Source: Acetobacterium woodii
GTDB lineage: Bacteria > Bacillota > Clostridia > Eubacteriales > Eubacteriaceae
DNA length: 64,000 nt
Direction: 5' to 3'
NCBI GenBank assembly: GCA_016213825.1
Contig: JACQZP010000016.1
Coordinates: 62,001 to 126,000, forward strand
In this document: positions 18,379 through 27,348 of the stretch, piece by piece
Numbering within the stretch: the first letter of the stretch is position 1
Layout: every line of letters begins with the position of its first letter
Notes under the pieces: generated by a model
Databases searched by the model: none
Seen by the model: the letters and a program-made list of their open reading frames with translations, nothing else
Told to the model about the DNA's origin: nothing
Translations under genes and position numbers: made by a program

Positions 18379-19210
18379 GGAGTACATCGCTTATCCCTAT
18401 GGTCTGTGGATGATCATTTTTATTGCGGTTCCGCTGTTGGTGGTGATCTGGTTCAGCTTTTTATCCAACCCCGATTTTAAAATGGGCGAATACACCTTTA
18501 CGCTTGATAACTACAAGGAATTTCTTGATCCGGTTTATCTGGAACTCTTGTATCGTTCCTTTGTCTATGCCGTAATTGCGACCCTGATTTCTTTTATGAT
18601 TGCCTACCCGTTAGGTAATCTGATTGTTTCACTGCCGGAACATCGACAAAATCTGATGATCGTGCTAATGATTCTGCCAATGTGGGTAAACTTTCTGCTG
18701 CGAACCTATGCCTGGATGGTGCTGCTCAGCGGCAGCGGTTTGGTGGTAAAATTTCTGGGTTTATTGGGTTTTACCGATGCAACCTTACTTTATACCCAAT
18801 CGGCAGTTATTCTGGGAATGGTTTATAACTTTTTCCCCTATATGCTGCTGCCGATTTACACCTCACTTAAAAAAATCGATCCGGATTTGTTACGGGCCGC
18901 TACCGATCTGGGGGCCAACCATTTTCAAATGTTTGTGAAAGTCAAATTTCCACTCAGTTTACCGGGAATTGTATCCGGATGTATGATGGTCTTTATGCCA
19001 GCGGTGAGTACCTTTGTTATTTCCAACCTCTTAGGTGGGGGAAAATACATGCTGATTGGAAACCTCATTGAGCAGCAATTCTTAACCGCCAATAACTGGA
19101 ATTTTGGATCCGCCATTTCGATGGTCCTGATGACCATTATTTTTCTGGTTCTGGGTATTGCCCGTCTAATCGCCGGAAAAGAAATTGATACCGGAGGTCA
19201 AATCTTATGA
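18365..19210 (+). CDS. potB: Spermidine/putrescine ABC transporter permease PotB
   Basis: 281 aa with six membrane helices. The EAA loop that docks the ATPase is DLLRAATDLGANHFQMFVKVKFPLS-like (around residues 178-202). It starts inside the 3' end of potA and overlaps potC by 4 nt, so the four genes are translationally linked. Family and operon order identify it as the first permease of the Pot system. Confidence 0.92.
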   Translation: MKTFKEYIAYPYGLWMIIFIAVPLLVVIWFSFLSNPDFKMGEYTFTLDNYKEFLDPVYLELLYRSFVYAVIATLISFMIAYPLGNLIVSLPEHRQNLMIVLMILPMWVNFLLRTYAWMVLLSGSGLVVKFLGLLGFTDATLLYTQSAVILGMVYNFFPYMLLPIYTSLKKIDPDLLRAATDLGANHFQMFVKVKFPLSLPGIVSGCMMVFMPAVSTFVISNLLGGGKYMLIGNLIEQQFLTANNWNFGSAISMVLMTIIFLVLGIARLIAGKEIDTGGQIL

Positions 19211-19983
19211 GAAAGCTGTTTAAGAATCTCGCCTTTGGTCTCATTCTGCTGTTTTTATATGCGCCGATTTTCGTGCTGATTATTTACTCTTTTAACGATT
19301 CAAAAATTATGGGTTCCTGGTCCGGTTTTACCTTAAAATGGTATGTCATGCTTTTTCAGGATCGTTATATCCTGCAAGCGCTGTACTATACCATCATCAT
19401 TGCCGTGGTGGCCACCGCCGTCTCCACTTTTGTCGGCACCCTATCAGCTTTGGGTATTTATCAAATGCGTTCCCGACTCAAAAAACCCTATCTGTTTATG
19501 AATAATATTCCCGTACTGGTGCCAGATATTGTCATGGGTATCACCCTGATGTCCTTGTTTATTTTTACCGGCATGAAAATGGGACTAACCACTGTCATCA
19601 TTGCCCATATCACCTTTTGTATTCCCTATGTGATTTTATCCGTCATGCCCCGGTTCAGCCGGTTACCGGAGAACATCTTTGATGCTGCCCTTGATTTGGG
19701 GGCCACCCCCAGGTATGCTTTCTGGAAGGTTCTCTTCCCAGAAATTCTGCCCGGCGTCACCTCTGGCGCACTGATCGCCTTTACCCTGTCTATTGATGAT
19801 TTTGTAATCAGTTTTTTTACCACCGGCAATGGGGTGAGTAACTTATCGATCACCATTTATTCCATGGCCAAGGCCGGTATCAATCCCAAAATTAACGCCC
19901 TGTCCACCATTATGTTTGGCAGCATCATGCTTTTATTGATTATTATCAATTTCCGCAGCGAAAAAGGGATTAAACAAATTTAA
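19207..19983 (+). CDS. potC: Spermidine/putrescine ABC transporter permease PotC
   Basis: 258 aa with six membrane helices. It begins MRKLFKNLAFGLILL, has the family motif YAPIFVLIIYSFNDS, and the EAA loop AALDLGATPRYAFWKVLFPEI near residue 160-180, with SIDDFVISFFTTGNG after it. Together with PotB it forms the polyamine channel. It is followed by potD after 27 nt. Confidence 0.93.
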   Translation: MRKLFKNLAFGLILLFLYAPIFVLIIYSFNDSKIMGSWSGFTLKWYVMLFQDRYILQALYYTIIIAVVATAVSTFVGTLSALGIYQMRSRLKKPYLFMNNIPVLVPDIVMGITLMSLFIFTGMKMGLTTVIIAHITFCIPYVILSVMPRFSRLPENIFDAALDLGATPRYAFWKVLFPEILPGVTSGALIAFTLSIDDFVISFFTTGNGVSNLSITIYSMAKAGINPKINALSTIMFGSIMLLLIIINFRSEKGIKQI

Positions 19984-20010
19984 AAGTCATAAACTTAAAA
20001 GGAGAATGGA

Positions 20011-21051
20011 ATGAAAAAAATCTTACTAATCTTAGCTGTTCTATGCCTGCCGCTGATGCTTGGTGGCTGTGCATCGGATGATCGAGCGGTGCTTAATGTC
20101 TACAATTGGGGCGATTATATGGATCCCGCGATTATTGCCCAGTTTGAAAAGGAATATAACTGTCGAGTTAATTATGAAACCTATACCTCCAATGAAGATA
20201 TGTATGTCAAGGTTAAGAATTCATCAGATACCTATGATGTGTTAGTTCCATCCGATTACATGATTGAACGTCTCATTAAAGAAGATATGCTACGTCTGAT
20301 TAACAAGGAAAATATCACCAACCTTGCCAATATTGACAGCACTGCATTAAACCTCCCCTTTGATCCCGGCAATCAATATTCGATTCCCTATTTCTATGGG
20401 GTATTAGGGATCATTTATAACACCGATCTGGTGACCGACCCGGTCGATAGCTGGAATATTTTATGGAATGATAAATATGCTTCCAAAATTTTAATGTATG
20501 ACAGTATTCGGGACAGCATGGGTGTTTCCCTTTCCCGACTTGGCTTTTCCATGAACGAAACCAATGAAGCCAATATCAACGCCGCCCGGGACGCCCTTAT
20601 TGCCCAAAAGCCCCTGGTAATGGCATATGTGACCGACAACGTTAAAAACCTGATGGCAACCAAAGATGCAGCCATGGCAGTGGTCTACTCCGGGGACGCA
20701 TCGATTATTATAAGTGATAATGACTCCCTTGCTTTTGCTGTTCCCAAAGAAGGTTCCAACGCTTTTTATGATAATTTTGTTATTCCCAAAAATGCACAGA
20801 ACCCGGAACTGGCAGAGAAATTCATTAATTATATGCTAACGCCTGAAGTAGCCGCCAAAAATGTTGAATACGTCGGTTACTCGACCCCTGTTACTCAGGC
20901 AGTTGGCTTACTTGATGAAAGCTGGCAAAAAAACTCAGCCTTTAACATCAGTAAAGAAGATCTGGCCCGCTGTGAAATTTTCAAAGATTTGCCCAGTGAT
21001 ATTCTAGAAATTTACAACCGTGCCTGGACTGAAGTAAATGTTTCAAAATAA
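20011..21051 (+). CDS. potD: Spermidine/putrescine-binding lipoprotein PotD
   Basis: 346 aa. A lipoprotein signal peptide ends in LGGC with Cys20 as the lipid anchor. The mature protein has the PotD/PotF pattern: VYNWGDYMDP at its start, VLVPSDYMIERLI, IPYFYGVLGIIYNTDLV, and FYDNFVIPKNAQNPELAEKFINY. It captures polyamines outside the membrane for PotABC. The start follows AAAAGGAGAATGGA. A strong terminator follows. Confidence 0.94.
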   Translation: MKKILLILAVLCLPLMLGGCASDDRAVLNVYNWGDYMDPAIIAQFEKEYNCRVNYETYTSNEDMYVKVKNSSDTYDVLVPSDYMIERLIKEDMLRLINKENITNLANIDSTALNLPFDPGNQYSIPYFYGVLGIIYNTDLVTDPVDSWNILWNDKYASKILMYDSIRDSMGVSLSRLGFSMNETNEANINAARDALIAQKPLVMAYVTDNVKNLMATKDAAMAVVYSGDASIIISDNDSLAFAVPKEGSNAFYDNFVIPKNAQNPELAEKFINYMLTPEVAAKNVEYVGYSTPVTQAVGLLDESWQKNSAFNISKEDLARCEIFKDLPSDILEIYNRAWTEVNVSK

Positions 21052-21055
21052 ACCT

Positions 21056-21085
21056 AAAAAACAAGACTTAGCGTCTTGTTTTTTT
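21056..21085 (+). terminator. Terminator of potABCD
   Basis: A 10-bp stem (AAAACAAGAC 21058-21067 with GTCTTGTTTT 21073-21082) runs into seven T. The A-rich 5' arm could also end the convergent antiporter transcript. Confidence 0.85.
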
Positions 21086-21128
21086 AATTTCAATTTTTAT
21101 TTTTATTTTCATTTTTACTACAACTCTG

Positions 21129-22424
21129 CTACTTTAATTTCTGATAGGCTTTTCCCACTGTCAGTCCCTGGACGACAGTGGTGAAAAATACAATGGCGTA
21201 GGTAGCAATCAGAAAGACATTATAGGTTGCCGATGACAAAGAAGTCCCGGTTCCCATGACTAATGCCAGACAAAGCCCACCTTTGAGACCGGCCCAGGTG
21301 AAAAAAATGGTAAAGCGTGATTTTGTCATCTCCAGCGGCAGCTTTTTTTCAAAAACAACGTTCCCGAAGACCCCTGCGGCTCGGGAAATCGTGTTGATGA
21401 GAATCGCCCCCACCACAATCCCCAAAATACCAGCAGTCGTGAAGCCTGCCAAACTTCTGAGATCCACAAATAAAAGGCCCACCAGCAGAAATAGGATACC
21501 ATTCAAAAGATTATCGATCACGCTCCAGAAGGCGTAAAATAAATCATGGACTTCCCTGGTTTCCTGATCCAGGCCTTTTTTCTGCTGTCTGGCAATTCCG
21601 GTCGCATAAAAGAGTCCGCAGATGACTGCCGCAATTGGTCCCGAAAATTCAAGATGCTCACAAATCAGATAAGCTAACATCACCGTTAAAATACTGGTTA
21701 ACACTTTGATATAACGATTTTTGGCATATTTGAAAATCTGAAACAACAAAAAAGATACAATTAAACCAACACCGATGGCACCTAGTATGTCAGTGGTCAA
21801 TCCCCAGACAAATCCGCCCAGCGAAAGATCCTCGGCGGTCTTTTCTAAAATGCTCATCAGGGTGGCAAAAATGGCTACTGCCACGCCATCGTTAAACAGC
21901 GATTCGCCTTCAATAATCAGCGACAATCGATGGGGCAATCCCACTTTGTTGAGGATACTCATGGCCGAGATGGGGTCCGAAGGAGCTACAATGGAACCCA
22001 AAATGAGGGCTTCCAAAAAACTCATCTTCAATTGGAATAAATAACCCAATCCATAGAAAAGCACCCCATAAACCAGAATCGACAGCAATGTTCCTAATAT
22101 CGCCATTCTTCCGATCAGAAATTTATCCTCATTAAAATCACTGAATTTAATGAGGGATGCTCCACTGAATAACATAAAACACAAAACCCCATGAATTAGA
22201 AAATCATTGAAATTGAATTGCATGAGCAGATCCAGTATTTCTTTTGGAATGGTAATGACATTCAATTTTTGAATTAGAATCATAATTAGTGAAAATCCCA
22301 ATCCAAACACAACCAAACCAATTTCATAAGGAAGTTTCACCGTTTTTTCATTAACAAAGCTTAAAACCACCACCAGGAACAGGATTACTGTAAATAGAAT
22401 CAGCAGCTCATTAAAATTAAACAT
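21129..22424 (-). CDS. CPA1-type Na+(K+)/H+ antiporter
   Basis: 431 aa with about 12 membrane helices. The signature GSIVAPSDPISAMSIL near residue 150 carries the ion-binding aspartate. SLIIEGESLFNDGVAVAIF and FFTWAGLKGGLCLAL are typical of NhaP-like CPA1 antiporters. It exchanges cytoplasmic sodium or potassium for protons. There is no cytoplasmic regulatory domain. The ribosome binding site is weak (GGAATC). It follows two small genes (SHOCT and DUF6325) on the same strand with short gaps, so the three are probably an operon. Confidence 0.88.
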   Translation of the reverse strand: MFNFNELLILFTVILFLVVVLSFVNEKTVKLPYEIGLVVFGLGFSLIMILIQKLNVITIPKEILDLLMQFNFNDFLIHGVLCFMLFSGASLIKFSDFNEDKFLIGRMAILGTLLSILVYGVLFYGLGYLFQLKMSFLEALILGSIVAPSDPISAMSILNKVGLPHRLSLIIEGESLFNDGVAVAIFATLMSILEKTAEDLSLGGFVWGLTTDILGAIGVGLIVSFLLFQIFKYAKNRYIKVLTSILTVMLAYLICEHLEFSGPIAAVICGLFYATGIARQQKKGLDQETREVHDLFYAFWSVIDNLLNGILFLLVGLLFVDLRSLAGFTTAGILGIVVGAILINTISRAAGVFGNVVFEKKLPLEMTKSRFTIFFTWAGLKGGLCLALVMGTGTSLSSATYNVFLIATYAIVFFTTVVQGLTVGKAYQKLK

Positions 22425-22439
22425 GAACGTAGATTCCGT

Positions 22440-22736
22440 TTATAATCCCAGAATTTGTCTCTTTTTGGCATCAAATTCCTGCTGGGTTAAGATTCCCTGA
22501 TCCCGCAACTGGCCTAGCTTAGTCAATTGAGCCAATTGTTCATCAACATTTACATCCTCCTGGTAACCTTGTGATTGATTCGCCTGTTGTGGTATTGTTT
22601 GAGCCTGCTGCGCATAGGCCTGTTGGTCTTTTTCCGCAAATCGTTGCGCCTGACGGCGACTGACATTGTTTGATACCGCTGTAGCGGTTCCTGCTATAAC
22701 TGCGGTTCGTGCCATTCCTCTTAGTAATCCAGCCAT
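22440..22736 (-). CDS. SHOCT domain-containing protein
   Basis: 98 aa. The C-terminal 30 residues (LTKLGQLRDQGILTQQEFDAKKRQIL) are a typical SHOCT motif, a short helical module found at protein ends and of unknown role. The N-terminus has a short Ala/Val-rich stretch (TAVIAGTATAVSNNVSRR), and the middle is rich in Gln and Ala. It starts immediately after the DUF6325 gene stop. No catalytic role is visible. Confidence 0.8.
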   Translation of the reverse strand: MAGLLRGMARTAVIAGTATAVSNNVSRRQAQRFAEKDQQAYAQQAQTIPQQANQSQGYQEDVNVDEQLAQLTKLGQLRDQGILTQQEFDAKKRQILGL

Positions 22737-23156
22737 TTAATTTTCCTCCTCATCATCGAGTTCTGCTGCGGCATCTGGATGGATCCGGCCTTCAGATACC
22801 AGTTTTCCATTGGCATTCAGCAGCGCTTTTTTTAGATCCTTTGCCCACAATTGTTCAATAATCAGTATCCCCGCCGAATTGTTTAAATCCAATAATTCGC
22901 CCACTTCCTCTTCATCATCCAAGGTAATCAACCCTGCTTTATTTTTGTGCAGTTCATCGATTGCACAGGCAATTTCATTGTCCACATTGCTCAATTCCAT
23001 GGTCGTGACATTGCCTTCATTATCTTTGTGAATCAGGGCAATATCCAATACATCGATAATCTTTTTGTTGACTGCTTCTGTTAAGGCGTCCAGCACCTCG
23101 CCTTTAAATTGGTTTCCAACAAACTCCATTACAATATAATCAATGGGACCACGCAT
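22737..23156 (-). CDS. DUF6325 family protein
   Basis: 139 aa, starting at ATG 23156 after GGGAGAAAAAT. The N-terminal MRGPIDYIVMEFVGNQFKGEVLDAL and the middle VLDIALIHKDNEGNV resemble the DUF6325/DUF1269-like stress proteins, often found beside SHOCT proteins. It ends in a strongly acidic tail (ELDDEEEN). It has no signal or membrane segment. Function is unknown; context with an antiporter and an HdeD-like gene suggests stress response. Confidence 0.7.
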   Translation of the reverse strand: MRGPIDYIVMEFVGNQFKGEVLDALTEAVNKKIIDVLDIALIHKDNEGNVTTMELSNVDNEIACAIDELHKNKAGLITLDDEEEVGELLDLNNSAGILIIEQLWAKDLKKALLNANGKLVSEGRIHPDAAAELDDEEEN

Positions 23157-23373
23157 ATTTTTCTCCCTTCTGTATATCACTGCTGATATACCATGCTTTT
23201 TTTATTCTCGTTTCTCGCAAAGCTTTTGTCTATGTGAACTATTTACCCACTTCTTCGTTGATTCAACGTAAAAATAAATTTCTTGTTTAAACATCTAATA
23301 ATTGGGAATTAAATTAAAAGAACAATTATTGTGATTGTTCAGTATCAATATTTCAAAATTAGGAGGTAACAAA

Positions 23374-23913
23374 ATGGACGATGTTGTCGGTAATGTAACT
23401 AAGGGTCACAAAGGATTAGGTATTGCGGCATCCATAATTATGGTTCTATTAGGCATCGGGGTGTTTATCGCTCCTCAGTTTTTCGTATCCATGATGATCT
23501 GGATTTTTGTCATTGGTCTGATGGTTTATGGTGTGTTCATTATTTTTGACTATGCAAAAAGTGAGATTAAAAACGGCTGGCATCTTACCTCAGGGATTAT
23601 GGCCATAATTCTTGGATTTATGCTGATTTTCGCACCCGCTTTAGCCCGAGCCGAAACCTTCGGTTTTATGCTGGCGTTTATGACTTTGTTCACTGGTATT
23701 AATCAGATTACTGCTTCTTCACTCTTAAAAAAACAAGGAGGTGATGGCACCGGATGGCTTCTGGCGGCAGGGATTATTAATACTATTCTTGGATTTTTCT
23801 TTCTTTTTAACCCATACGTCATGCTATTCGCGTTCTCAATCATTGCCGGGATTTACTTAATCGTCGGTGGTATTGCCCTTTTTGCATCCACCATGTCAAC
23901 CCAGCCTAGGTAA
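23374..23913 (+). CDS. HdeD-like (DUF308) membrane protein
   Basis: 179 aa, start after AGGAGGTAACAAA. Six hydrophobic helices in three repeated hairpin pairs give the DUF308/HdeD pattern, with the motifs GIAASIIMVLLGIGVF, LTSGIMAIILGFMLIF and AAGIINTILGFFFLFNP. HdeD proteins are linked to acid or membrane stress in E. coli. It is divergent from the DUF6325-SHOCT-antiporter unit. A terminator follows. Confidence 0.85.
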   Translation: MDDVVGNVTKGHKGLGIAASIIMVLLGIGVFIAPQFFVSMMIWIFVIGLMVYGVFIIFDYAKSEIKNGWHLTSGIMAIILGFMLIFAPALARAETFGFMLAFMTLFTGINQITASSLLKKQGGDGTGWLLAAGIINTILGFFFLFNPYVMLFAFSIIAGIYLIVGGIALFASTMSTQPR

Positions 23914-23941
23914 TAATTCATTAAACTAATTTTCCCCTATT

Positions 23942-23976
23942 AAAAAAGATGCCTCCCCAAAAGCGGCATCTTTTTT
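23942..23976. terminator. Bidirectional terminator between the HdeD-like gene and a ClC gene
   Basis: A perfect 12-bp stem (AAAAAAGATGCC 23942-23953 with 23965-23976) with A6 and T6 at its ends lies between convergent genes. Confidence 0.85.
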
Positions 23977-23999
23977 GTTGGTCTCAAATTTTTTGATAT

Positions 24000-25232
24000 T
24001 TATTCATCTGTTCTAAGTCCTGCAAATTTTGGGATGGGAATAGCACCGCCGATGACCGCTCCGATAGCCATCGGAATAACGGCACTAACCGGAAACATAA
24101 TCAATAACAGCAGAATAACAGCCAGCGGCTTTCGCAAGATAGCGCTGGTCAGCGCTGCGGTCACTACCGCTACGCAAAAGATCGGATCAATAGGCAGTAA
24201 AATTGCCAAAGCATAACCGATGGCCGATCCGGCAAATATCACTGGAAAAATATGTCCGCCCCGCCAGCCCATTTCCAGACAGACATTGGTGATTAATAAC
24301 TTGGCTACTGCAGTCACAAAGAGTAATGCCACCCCAACCGTTTTCCAACCGTCGATCAGTCCTTCCATTTGGTGTTCCCCAGAAAACATGGTATAAGGCA
24401 ATAACATCCCCATCCCACCAAGAACTACACCAGCAAGAACAGCTTTCAAAACAACTTTATTTTTAAACGGACGAACCGCAAATTTTACTATTCCTTTGAA
24501 AACAAAATAAAGCATTCCCAGTAGACTCCCAATCAAAGCCAAAGGGATAACCAGTGCCCACTCAGTGGTCCCCAGAGTTTCGATAGCGGGAAAATTTCCC
24601 AAACCCGATCCCGCAGCAATCATGTTTGATAAAAACCGGAAAGCCCCAAAGCCACCGATAATCCCAACGAAATATAACAACATTTTTGTGTTTTTGGGAA
24701 TCTGACTCAAGCTATTATCATCTTCAATCTGATTGACAAAACCAAATAATGGTGAATTAAAAATTACTCCAATGGTGGCGGCCATTCCAATTTCGGCAAT
24801 TTCCTCAACCTCCTGGATGGTGTATTTAAATTTATCAGCAAACCAATAGCACAAACCGACAATAATCCCTGAAAGCCCCGCTTCCGGGCCAAGGCTCCCG
24901 CCAAAAATCAGTGGCAGCAAGGCAGCCACCCCAATAATATGCAAATTATTATAGGGGATTTTTTTACCGCTTTTAATTTCAGCCACAATTTCCGAAAGTT
25001 CTCTGGGATAGGGACCAAACTTCTTTTCCCAGAGGCCAACTAAAAATCCACCAATAGCACAGATCATCAGCGGATAAAAAGTAAAATCAATGCGTTCGGG
25101 CAAAAATGACCATAAGAAATCAATGCCCAAGTTCAAAAGAAACAGCAACAACCAGGTAATCCCACCGATAACCCCACCTAAAAATGCAACAACCAAGATC
25201 ATTACCAGGTTCTTTTTTAATTTGAGCCACAT
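24000..25232 (-). CDS. ClC family chloride channel/transporter, copy 1
   Basis: 410 aa with about 10-12 membrane helices. ClC motifs are GGSLGPEAGL (variant of GREGP) near residue 114 and GWRGGHIFPVIFAG (variant of GxFxP) near residue 320. The glutamate in GPEAG matches the gating position of ClC exchangers. There is no CBS domain. Start after GCGGAGGTGAAATT. It follows a close paralogue by 45 nt on the same strand. Confidence 0.9.
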   Translation of the reverse strand: MWLKLKKNLVMILVVAFLGGVIGGITWLLLFLLNLGIDFLWSFLPERIDFTFYPLMICAIGGFLVGLWEKKFGPYPRELSEIVAEIKSGKKIPYNNLHIIGVAALLPLIFGGSLGPEAGLSGIIVGLCYWFADKFKYTIQEVEEIAEIGMAATIGVIFNSPLFGFVNQIEDDNSLSQIPKNTKMLLYFVGIIGGFGAFRFLSNMIAAGSGLGNFPAIETLGTTEWALVIPLALIGSLLGMLYFVFKGIVKFAVRPFKNKVVLKAVLAGVVLGGMGMLLPYTMFSGEHQMEGLIDGWKTVGVALLFVTAVAKLLITNVCLEMGWRGGHIFPVIFAGSAIGYALAILLPIDPIFCVAVVTAALTSAILRKPLAVILLLLIMFPVSAVIPMAIGAVIGGAIPIPKFAGLRTDE

Positions 25233-25277
25233 AATTTCACCTCCGCTTTTTCACCGTTATTAATGAAACAATTTCTT

Positions 25278-26510
25278 CTAAGCCTCTTCTGAAAGTCCAA
25301 TCCATTTAGGAATCGGGAGCGCCCCACCAATGACTGCACCAATGGTCATAGGAATAATCCCATTAATCGGAAAGCAAATCAGCAGTAGTAAAATAACGGC
25401 CAATGGCTTTCGCATGACGGTGGCTGTCAGCGCTGCAGTCACTACGGCGACACAGAATATTGGGTCAATTGGAAGTAGCAACGCACAAGCATAACCAATA
25501 GAGACTCCCGAAAAAATCGTCGGAAAGATGTTACCACCCCGCCAGCCCATTTCATGACAGATATTTCCCATTAAGAGTTTTATCATACCAGTTAAAAGCA
25601 GCACCGCAAAGCCCATGCCCTGCCAGGCGTTCATGACCTCAACCATTTCGTGTTCACCAGAAAACATCGTGTAGGGTAGAAAGATTCCCACTGCGCCAAG
25701 AATAATTCCGCCAATAATGCCTCGGGTGACGATGTTCTTTGCCAATGGTTTTACCGCTGCTTTAGTCATTTTCATAAATAGATAGTAAAGCATTCCTGCT
25801 GCCACGCCGATAAGCGCCAAGGGAATGACTGCTGCCCATTCGACACCTGTTATCTTTTCGATGGCTGGAAAACGCCCTAAACCCAATCGTCCGCCCAAGA
25901 AATTCTGTAATAGTGTTAATACCCCATATCCGCTGATAATCCCAACAAAATACATCATCATTTTCATATTTTTGGGAATAATCGTCGGTTTGTTTTCATC
26001 TTCAATCTGGTTGATAAAGGCAAAAAGAGGGGAACCGAAGATGACCCCGATGGTTGCCGCCATTCCAATCTGCGGTAATTCCTGCATTTCTGCAGAAATA
26101 AATTTAAAACGATCCGAAAACCAGAAACATAAGCCAACAATCACGCCGGTTAATCCGGCTTCCGGCCCCAGACTGCCACCAAAAATTAGCGGTAACAATG
26201 CCGAAATCCCAATAATATGCAAATTATTGTAAGGAATCTTTTTGCCCTTTTTTACGTCCTTCAAAATCTCAGCCATTTCTCGGGGATAAGGACCAAAGCG
26301 TTTCTCCCAAAGACCAATAATCAAACCGCCAAAAGCACAAACAACTATTGGGTATAAGGTAAAATCGATTAGCTTCCTGACGTCCGTCCAAAGAAAATTA
26401 ATGCCAATATTCATAATATAAAGCAGCGCCCAGGTTATCCCGCCAATGGTTCCGCCCAACAAGGCGACAAACAAGGTCATCACGACCATCTCTTTAAATT
26501 TAATCCCCAC
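25278..26510 (-). CDS. ClC family chloride channel/transporter, copy 2
   Basis: 410 aa, the same length as its downstream paralogue, and similar over its whole length (IPYNNLHIIG, LLPLIFGGSLGPEAGL, MGWRGG and PMTIGAVIGGA are shared). I chose GTG 26510 because GGAGGGCAGT precedes it, which gives an N-terminus that aligns with copy 1. A TTG at 26522 overlaps that site. It probably heads a two-gene unit. Substrate could be chloride or fluoride; no CLC-F signature is clear. Confidence 0.88.
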   Translation of the reverse strand: MGIKFKEMVVMTLFVALLGGTIGGITWALLYIMNIGINFLWTDVRKLIDFTLYPIVVCAFGGLIIGLWEKRFGPYPREMAEILKDVKKGKKIPYNNLHIIGISALLPLIFGGSLGPEAGLTGVIVGLCFWFSDRFKFISAEMQELPQIGMAATIGVIFGSPLFAFINQIEDENKPTIIPKNMKMMMYFVGIISGYGVLTLLQNFLGGRLGLGRFPAIEKITGVEWAAVIPLALIGVAAGMLYYLFMKMTKAAVKPLAKNIVTRGIIGGIILGAVGIFLPYTMFSGEHEMVEVMNAWQGMGFAVLLLTGMIKLLMGNICHEMGWRGGNIFPTIFSGVSIGYACALLLPIDPIFCVAVVTAALTATVMRKPLAVILLLLICFPINGIIPMTIGAVIGGALPIPKWIGLSEEA

Positions 26511-26622
26511 ACTGCCCTCCAAAAATTAATGCCTTAGCAATTTGTTCACTTTAATGACGATTATATCATATCGATCGATTTTTTAGAATCATTACAACAT
26601 CAGCTGCTTCTGGTATAATCAT

Positions 26623-26668
26623 AAAAAAAGCCCTGCAGTAACCAATTCTTGGTTCAACCTGCAAGACT
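26623..26668 (-). terminator. Terminator of the GGDEF-aldolase unit
   Basis: On the minus strand an interrupted stem (GTCTTGCAG with CTGCAGGGC, and an inner AACCAA/TTGGTT) ends in seven T, right after the aldolase stop. Confidence 0.7.
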
Positions 26669-26684
26669 CTCGCTTATATATTTT

Positions 26685-27344
26685 TTATTCTGTTTTAACT
26701 GTTTTCTGGCCATAGGAACTGTTAAACCTAACAATCATCCGTTTCATTTCTGCTTCATCTAAAATCACCGGCTGACCGATTGACCTTGCCTTAACATAAA
26801 CTTCAGCACAGTGTTCAATCTGCTCGGCGATATTAAACGCGTTAAGGATATCTTGGCTCCCCGTTAGCAAACCATGATTGGCCATTAATACGGCGTAGCG
26901 GTCAACCATTGCCTGATAGGTCACTTGTGCCAGTTCATCGGTTCCAAAAGAAGCATAGTCGGCACACTGTACATCCAGACCTGAATAAGCAACGAGGTAA
27001 CTGGATGCTGGAAGTGGCTGTCTCAAGGTTGCCAGAACGGTTGAATAAACAGAGTGGGTGTGTACCACAGCGTTAATATCATTCCGTTTGACATAAAAAA
27101 TCCGATGCAACGCCTGTTCACTGGACGGTTTTCGCTCACCGTCGATAATTCTCCCATTCAGATCCATTACTACAACATCTTCCGGTTCAGTTTCAAAATA
27201 GTCAATCCCACTGGGGCTGATTGCCATCAGACTCAATTCCCGATTGTAAATACTAATGTTCCCACCGGTACCTTTGGTCAAACCAGTTGTAATCATTTTT
27301 CGACAGTATTTGACCACATCTTGACGCTCTTTTTTCAATATCAT
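26685..27344 (-). CDS. Class II aldolase/adducin family protein (fuculose-phosphate aldolase-like)
   Basis: 219 aa, starting MILKKERQDVVKY at 27344 after GAAGGTAG. Class II motifs are GTGGNISIY near residue 30, SPSGIDYFE, the zinc histidines in VVHTHSVYS (near residue 92), MANHGLL (near 152) and the helix EQIEHCAEVY. Enzymes of this family cleave sugar phosphates such as L-fuculose-1-P into DHAP and an aldehyde. Some relatives handle 5-deoxy sugars from SAM metabolism. Substrate is not decided by sequence. It follows the GGDEF gene with almost no gap. Confidence 0.85.
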   Translation of the reverse strand: MILKKERQDVVKYCRKMITTGLTKGTGGNISIYNRELSLMAISPSGIDYFETEPEDVVVMDLNGRIIDGERKPSSEQALHRIFYVKRNDINAVVHTHSVYSTVLATLRQPLPASSYLVAYSGLDVQCADYASFGTDELAQVTYQAMVDRYAVLMANHGLLTGSQDILNAFNIAEQIEHCAEVYVKARSIGQPVILDEAEMKRMIVRFNSSYGQKTVKTE

Positions 27345-27348
27345 GTTT

